Source of the DNA: Halisarca cf. caerulea
Lineage: Eukaryota > Porifera > Demospongiae > Chondrillida > Halisarcidae
Assembly (NCBI GenBank): GCA_963170055.1
Contig: CAUJGJ010000397.1
Coordinates: forward strand, 3,677,501-3,727,500
Direction: 5' to 3'
DNA: 50,000 nt
Shown: in pieces, positions 45,273 to 50,000 of the stretch
Layout of the letters: each line of letters begins with the position of its first letter
How positions within the stretch are numbered: position 1 is the first letter of the stretch
Program-made: the position numbers and the translations under genes
Notes under the pieces: model-generated
What the model was told of the DNA's origin: nothing
The model's input: only the letters and a program-made list of their open reading frames with translations
Databases searched by the model: none

Positions 45273-45396
45273 GTTGTACCCCATTTAGGCATGGTACATG
45301 GGAAATAGACACTTGCATTGTAGACCACGAGGGCGGAGCCCGAGTGGTCTACGCAAGTGTCTATTTCCCATGTACCTTGCCTAAATGGGGTACAAC
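45273..45396. mobile_element. 124-bp perfect-hairpin MITE
   Basis: The arms GTTGTACCCCATTTAGGCAT... and its inverse pair over about 52 bp with one 3-base bulge. The loop holds GGGCGGAGCCC, itself a palindrome. TA lies on both sides (45,271-45,272; 45,397-45,398). Confidence 0.9.
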
Positions 45397-45435
45397 TAAC
45401 TTGTATCCCGTGGCAACGGAAATTGGCTTAAAATA

Positions 45436-46061
45436 ATTGCTATTCGATAGTAGCTAGCTCGGCTGCCATCAGCTTGCATCTACGTATTTTTCAGGAGACA
45501 GCTGCTATCAGCGGACGGCTTCTTTTCAGCTAGTGGACGGCTATACTTTCAGCAAACAGCTACTTTCAGCGGACGGCTTCTTTTCAGTGACGGGTACTTT
45601 TAGCGAACGGCAATCTTTCAGCGGACGGCTACCTTCAGCGAACAGCTACTTTCAGTGGACGGCTTCTTTTCAGTGGCGGATACTTTTAGCGAACGGCAAT
45701 CTTTCAGCGGACGGCTACCTTCAGCGAACAGCTACTTTCAGTGGACGGCTTCTTTTTAGTGGACGACTACTTTCAGTGAACGGCTTCTTTTCAGTGGACG
45801 GTTACTTTCAGCGAACAGTAATAATAAATTTCAGCGAGCAGCATCTTTCCAGTGTGCAAATTCAAATGGCAGAGCGTATTTCTTCAGAATCGCTAGACTG
45901 GTTCGTGTATGAACTAGAAAAGGAAGAAGAACAGTAGCTGTTTGCTGAAGGTATAGCCGTCCACTAGCTGAAAAGAAGCCGTACGCTGAAAGCAGCTGTC
46001 TCCTGAAAAATACGTAGATGCAAGCTGATGGCAGCCGAGCTAGCTACTATCGAATAGCAAT
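45436..46061 (+). mobile_element. 626-bp foldback element with internal minisatellite
   Basis: The inverted ends run about 95-100 bp: ATTGCTATTCGATAGTAGCT... through TACGTATTTTTCAGGAGACA, and their inverse at about 45,966-46,061. TA flanks both ends. The middle is a degenerate minisatellite of about 18-20 bp units (AGCGGACGGCTACTTTC and variants, about 15 copies). A 134-codon frame (45,533-45,937) crosses it. Its repeat part is Ser/Gly/Phe-rich artefact, but its last 23 codons, from an ATG at 45,867, lie in unique sequence (MAERISSESLDWFVYELEKE) and may be captured coding sequence. Confidence 0.85.
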
Positions 46062-46106
46062 TAATTTAATTGGTGGCATGATTAATAGTTTAATTGGGGA
46101 CATCCT

Positions 46107-46161
46107 GTGGTACATAGCTATGTACCCCTGTTTACAGGGGTACATGGGATATGTACTCACA
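46107..46161. repeat. Small hairpin repeat
   Basis: CTGTGGTACATAGCTATGTA, then CCCCTG/CAGGGG, then GGGATATGTACTCACAG form an imperfect palindrome, a possible tiny MITE. Confidence 0.6.
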
Positions 46162-46970
46162 GCGGTGCTTTTGAAGTTAATTGAAAACGCCCACGCATCG
46201 GGATACAACACCCTTTACATCCTGTACCTGCATATATTGGTACGCAGTATACGTTTCTTCTGGTATTTGCTACCTTCATCGGTATGCAGTACCTTTTCCC
46301 ATAGTACCTTCCTTTGGTACACAACTTCCAGTGCCTTTGATGGTAAACAGTACATTAGTATATAGTCTCACATATTGGGCTATGCACATTGCACAGCTCA
46401 ATGGAGACTTGCATAGATCACAATGATCATACTATTGACTACTTGTGGCCAATTTTGGATACCTTGTGCACCTTAGCATGGAAAAAATATTACTATAACA
46501 TGCTGACTATATTGATCTGCTGAAAGATCACATTGTATATTCTGTTCTTTATTCTATAGCTACACATTTAAGTGATTCTGGTGGATCACACAACGGTACA
46601 CCTGTACCATTATATATATAGCATTTTATTGCACCATTTTTGTTTTGAATTGGAGGAGTTTTACGGTCTCTTGCAGACCCTAGTTAAAATGAATCCAATC
46701 CTCTGGGATGCAAAGCATGCCTACCTCCTCGTGGTGCATCCTGGGACTACTATTATTATAGTAGTGCAGAATGGCATGCGTATTAACATATATTGAAATT
46801 GTCACTGTATATATATATAATTAATAAAACTGACTAGATCAAGATCCCAATATATTTTGTCTGGATTATTTAATGCTAAAACTTGACACACACACACACA
46901 CACACATTTTACTACACCACTACACAAAACCATGCATTTCTTACATTGATCTTTTGAGTCCGTTAGAAAG
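46162..46970. other. Non-coding stretch, nothing recognised
   Basis: AT-rich sequence with no recognisable frame. A short CA tract lies at 46,887-46,906. Confidence 0.5.
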
Positions 46971-46977
46971 ATTTCCA

Positions 46978-47036
46978 AGTGATTCGAGTTTCCAGGGCCA
47001 TAGGGGGCCCATGAGTTTTTTAAACTTGAATCACTT
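46978..47036. repeat. GATTCGAGTTT hairpin repeat, copy 2
   Basis: The arms AAGTGATTCGAGTTT and AAACTTGAATCACTT enclose a GGGCC/GGGGGCCC centre. Same family as 7,320-7,381. Confidence 0.8.
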
Positions 47037-47167
47037 TTTGTGCTCTGTTGTCATTCGGCATGTTCACAGAAAGAAAAAATGAAATTATTCAGGGAAAGGA
47101 TAATGAGTTATTATGTATGCATGTACATTCGTTGTGCTATGCATGTACTTGTGCAGTTGTGAATGTG

Positions 47168-47308
47168 CATGTGTGTATGTGTGTGTATGTGTGTGTGTGT
47201 GAGTGTGTGTGTGTGTGTATGTGTGGGTGTGGTGTGCAGTGTGTGTCTGTCTGTGTGTGTGTATGTGTATGTGTGTATGTGTGTGGTGTGCAGTATGTGA
47301 CTGTGGTG

Positions 47309-47352
<44 letters not shown>
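47168..47352 (+). repeat. TG microsatellite, interrupted
   Basis: TG arrays containing a repeated GTGGTGTGCAGT unit, with a pure tract at 47,311-47,352. Confidence 0.95.
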
Positions 47353-47353
<1 letters not shown>

Positions 47354-47521
47354 ATAGGGGCATGATAGTTGGTGTCAGGGAATGGGGATTTTAGGTTACA
47401 AAGTTCAGGAATCTCAAGAATTTGTCACTTTTCTGCCTACGTCACTTTTGTTCATCTGTAAATGTAGTAATGCATCATTACATAGCGCTCAGTAGAAATA
47501 TGTAAATTTCGCAAACCAAAC

Positions 47522-47579
47522 AAGTAATTCGAGTTTAAAACTCTTGGGGGTTGCCGCCCCATGCACTCAAATCACTTGC
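47522..47579. repeat. GATTCGAGTTT hairpin repeat, copy 3
   Basis: The arms AAGTAATTCGAGTTT and ACTCAAATCACTT enclose a GC-rich centre (TTGCCGCC). Confidence 0.75.
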
Positions 47580-47734
47580 AAAGCATTGAAGGGTAAGTGC
47601 ACAGCTGAACATTCATAGAACATACTGTTTATTGTAACTGGACAATTGTTTTGAAAACAATTCCTATAACTCATTCCTGTATAAATTCATTCTTCCCTAT
47701 TACTATTATATAAATTCTCTATTATAAGACTTTT

Positions 47735-47784
47735 CTTCAAATCCATATTATATATATATATATATATATAATATGGATTTGAAG
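47735..47784. repeat. TA-core palindrome abutting LINE fragment
   Basis: CTTCAAATCCATATTATATA and its perfect inverse enclose a (TA)n centre. The right arm merges directly into the LINE fragment. Confidence 0.9.
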
Positions 47785-48394
47785 TTTTCGCGTTGCAGTT
47801 GGCCTACATCTTTGTACCCCATTGTGTGTTCCTCACCCCTGTCAGCACTGCGTGGAGCAAGTGGATCAGTCAGCCACACATAGACTCAGTTGTGTACGAA
47901 GCCAAGGACGTAGCCCACGACATGCGGAACTTAACCAGTTTATCCACAGAACCCTCGCATCTATCAAAGTCCCGAGCACATTGGAGCCTCAAGGTTTATC
48001 CCATAGAGATCGCCGCAGACCTGATGGCATGAGCCTTATCCCTTGGTCACACGGGAGGGCTTCGATCTGGGATGTAACAGTGCATGATACTCTAGCCCCG
48101 TCATATCTTCATCTCAGCTCATCTCATGCAGGGTCAGTGGCTGATAATGCCTCTGGACAGAAGAGACGTCTGTATAGTGACCTGACACCCACTCACCATT
48201 TGATTCCATTAGCATTTGAGACGATGGGAACATTCTCCAGTGATAGTATGCTTTTCTTAAAGGATGTGACCAGAAGAATCCGATTAATCAACAAAGACTC
48301 ATCAGTTTATTTGTCGTTGTGTCAGAGAATCAGTGTGATTATTCAAAGATACAATTGTGTATGTGTACTGGGTAATTGTAAACTAGATGTTTAG
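47780..48394 (+). pseudogene. 5'-truncated LINE fragment: CCHC knuckle and endonuclease
   Basis: The frame enters from upstream with VAVGL...TPLCVPHPCQHC. It holds a C-x2-C...H-x4-C knuckle (CQHC...THRLSC), a basic stretch (RHAELNQFIHR), and RRPDGMSLIPW followed by IWDVTVHD, the RPD...D pattern of restriction-like endonucleases. It ends ...RISVIIQRYN and a short tail. I recall this tail from a very common class of invertebrate LINEs. No polymerase part is present, as expected for 5' truncation on insertion. It belongs to a different family from the LINE at 3.7-7.0 kb. The catalytic Asp residues look kept. Confidence 0.82.
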
Positions 48395-48437
48395 GTCACA
48401 TGTATGTAAATGTGTACATGTGGTTTTGTTCATTAAA

Positions 48438-48473
<36 letters not shown>

Positions 48474-50000
48474 CAAGCGTTACACACCGGAAGTCCAAAT
48501 GAAAACAATATAGGGGCTGCTTGCGGCAAGCCCTAAAAATAAAAACACAACTTTTTTCCTTGTAAAAATGCAAGAAATTCAAGTCACATACATAGAAGTA
48601 AGCTTCGCAGATGCAAGATTCATAAAAAAGTCACAATATACGGGAATGTTGTACTTGCAAACAAACATTAAGCTTATTTTAAAGAATTATCAACACTGAA
48701 GTAACACGTGCGGCACCTTTGGGAAGATTAAAAAGGTACACAAAAGCAGTAAACTAACTTAAGGGGGCTTTCAAAACAAAAACGATCGAGGTTTAACTCA
48801 CTGATTCCGTTTATGAATCCATCATAAATCGATCAGAACTGAAGCTTTATAAACGAATTTTCTTAGCTGAGAAAATTACAACTGTCCAATAGAAGTAACG
48901 CATGTGGGACATGTCCAAAGTCCCACTATTGTGTTAATAGGCTGGAATTTGGGCGTGTGTAAGACTTCGATCATGTGATATGCGCGTGATATTTCTTGAC
49001 GTATAGTCATAGTGAAGAAGCAAGGGCGATTGCGCTGCTCGACATTTGTTCTACTTTTACAACATATGAAAGCCTTTATTCATCAAAAGTTAATGTTACG
49101 TACATATTGTTGTGTAAGGGAGCTTGGAAGATCATACTCACGATCGATAATAGGTATTGTGAACTGCAAAACTTATAATAATATTATACGTAATTCACGG
49201 CGAAATCGCCCTGCTATTTTGCAGTTGATGATAGGCTTAAAGCGCGTTTTGAAGGCTCAAACATAGATCGATCGTTCTTTTATAAGGAACTCAAGTTAGT
49301 AAAACCGACTTTTCTATTTGAATTCAAGATCAAACAAAGATTACGCACCTTGTTCTTCAATGTCGTCGATCGGACGCTGAATATCCAGTTCGCTTCTCTT
49401 AAACCGCCGATATTATACTTCATTAAACCGTCTGTCTTCTTTGCCTAATGTTCTTCCTCCACTGAGTTCCTCTCGCTTGCGACGCATCGATCATTGCAGA
49501 GATCAAACACTTCAAAAACTTCGGTAAGGGCAATATGTGATTACGTCACAGCTCATGTCACATGACTGTCATGTGATAATCGGCCCTTAGCTAAGCGAAT
49601 CCTTCTTGCAAAATGCCATGTCGTCAAGTAAATCAGCGGATCAACATAGGAAGCTTCTGAGTGTTTTACTGTAATCTATATCGAACGCTTCAACTTTTCA
49701 CCGATGGGGATTTTGATATCGCGAGTTTCAAAAGAGTTATTGCTGGCTATTTTAGTACATTTTTAGTATTTGTTGATTATCTTGAAAACTATTTCAGTAA
49801 AAAAATCCCCATCGGTAGAATATTGGGTAGCCTTATTAGGGACAGTTTAGTCCATATTCTGTGTCTGTAGGCCTAAGATTGGATTTACTTGAGAGGAATA
49901 ACTGCTAAATACAGCTGCTCGGAAAAGCGGCGAGTACTCGAACGATTGACGGAAAATTTGGTTGAAAAATAGTTAAATGTGTAGCTTGAATGTGTTCATA
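48395..50000. other. Non-coding stretch, mostly unrecognised
   Basis: A (TA)n tract at 48,443-48,469 follows the LINE fragment. From 48,486 the sequence resembles, in inverse orientation, the right end of the 12,099-12,845 segment; GCATGTGGGACATGTCC at 48,900 matches 12,103. An inverted pair CGATGGGGATTTT / AAAAATCCCCATCG lies at about 49,702-49,812, and small CACATGAC/GTCATGTG arms at 49,557-49,576. No gene supported. Confidence 0.45.

Noticed and set aside
47793..48032. A 79-codon plus-strand frame overlapping the LINE fragment
   Set aside because: It is a shadow frame; the adjacent frame carries the CCHC knuckle and RPD endonuclease motifs.
49661..49870. A 69-codon frame near the right edge
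   Set aside because: Low-complexity hydrophobic reading with no family resemblance; it overlaps an inverted pair (CGATGGGGATTTT and its inverse), suggesting repeat DNA.

Overview
The window is animal nuclear DNA. It has spliceosomal introns (GT...AG, recognisable exon by exon), very long TG/CA and TA microsatellites, and eukaryotic transposon families: P, pogo-like, Helitron, RLE-type LINEs, and MITEs with TA duplications. The mix fits a marine invertebrate such as a sponge or cnidarian; that placement is inference. No ordinary host gene could be identified. Almost all recognisable coding sequence belongs to mobile elements, most of them broken.

Layout. 1-3,700: non-coding DNA with TG/CA tracts, one copy of a dispersed repeat and a 78-bp palindromic MITE. 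3,700-7,010 (minus strand): a broken non-LTR retrotransposon with N-terminal zinc fingers, reverse transcriptase, and C-terminal zinc knuckle and endonuclease. 7,010-21,000: further copies of the dispersed repeat with large TG arrays, minisatellites, small hairpin MITEs and a Helitron remnant at 11.5-12.1 kb. 21,046-38,195: a 17.15-kb composite transposon. 38,196-44,244: a decayed Helitron whose first long frame carries two 2A-type motifs. 44,245-50,000: MITEs, a foldback element with a minisatellite, and a 5'-truncated LINE fragment.

The central object is 21,046-38,195. It has 188-bp terminal inverted repeats (TIRs) and a perfect 9-bp target duplication (CAGCAATAG). It carries two convergent genes whose stops lie about 35 bp apart: a multi-exon DUF6589-like protein (plus strand) and a RecQ-like helicase (minus strand). 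Two further elements are nested inside the first gene. One is a 5.4-kb pogo-like transposon (24,593-30,033) with ~380-bp TIRs, carrying a transposase and a Ulp1-protease/PHD-finger gene. The other is a 4.9-kb P-type transposon (31,128-36,048) with a convergent second gene of unknown function. Subtracting these two leaves about 6.8 kb for the original element. Small MITEs elsewhere share its ends, and one has its own perfect 9-bp duplication, so the family seems to have moved non-autonomous copies.

The genes work as transposon toolkits rather than a host pathway: transposase plus helicase, transposase plus SUMO-protease/PHD, transposase plus unknown partner, and Rep/helicase behind possible 2A peptides. 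Stops and frameshifts affect all of the larger reading frames except the P-element accessory gene at 31,239-32,255. All family names come from recall of motifs; no search was run.
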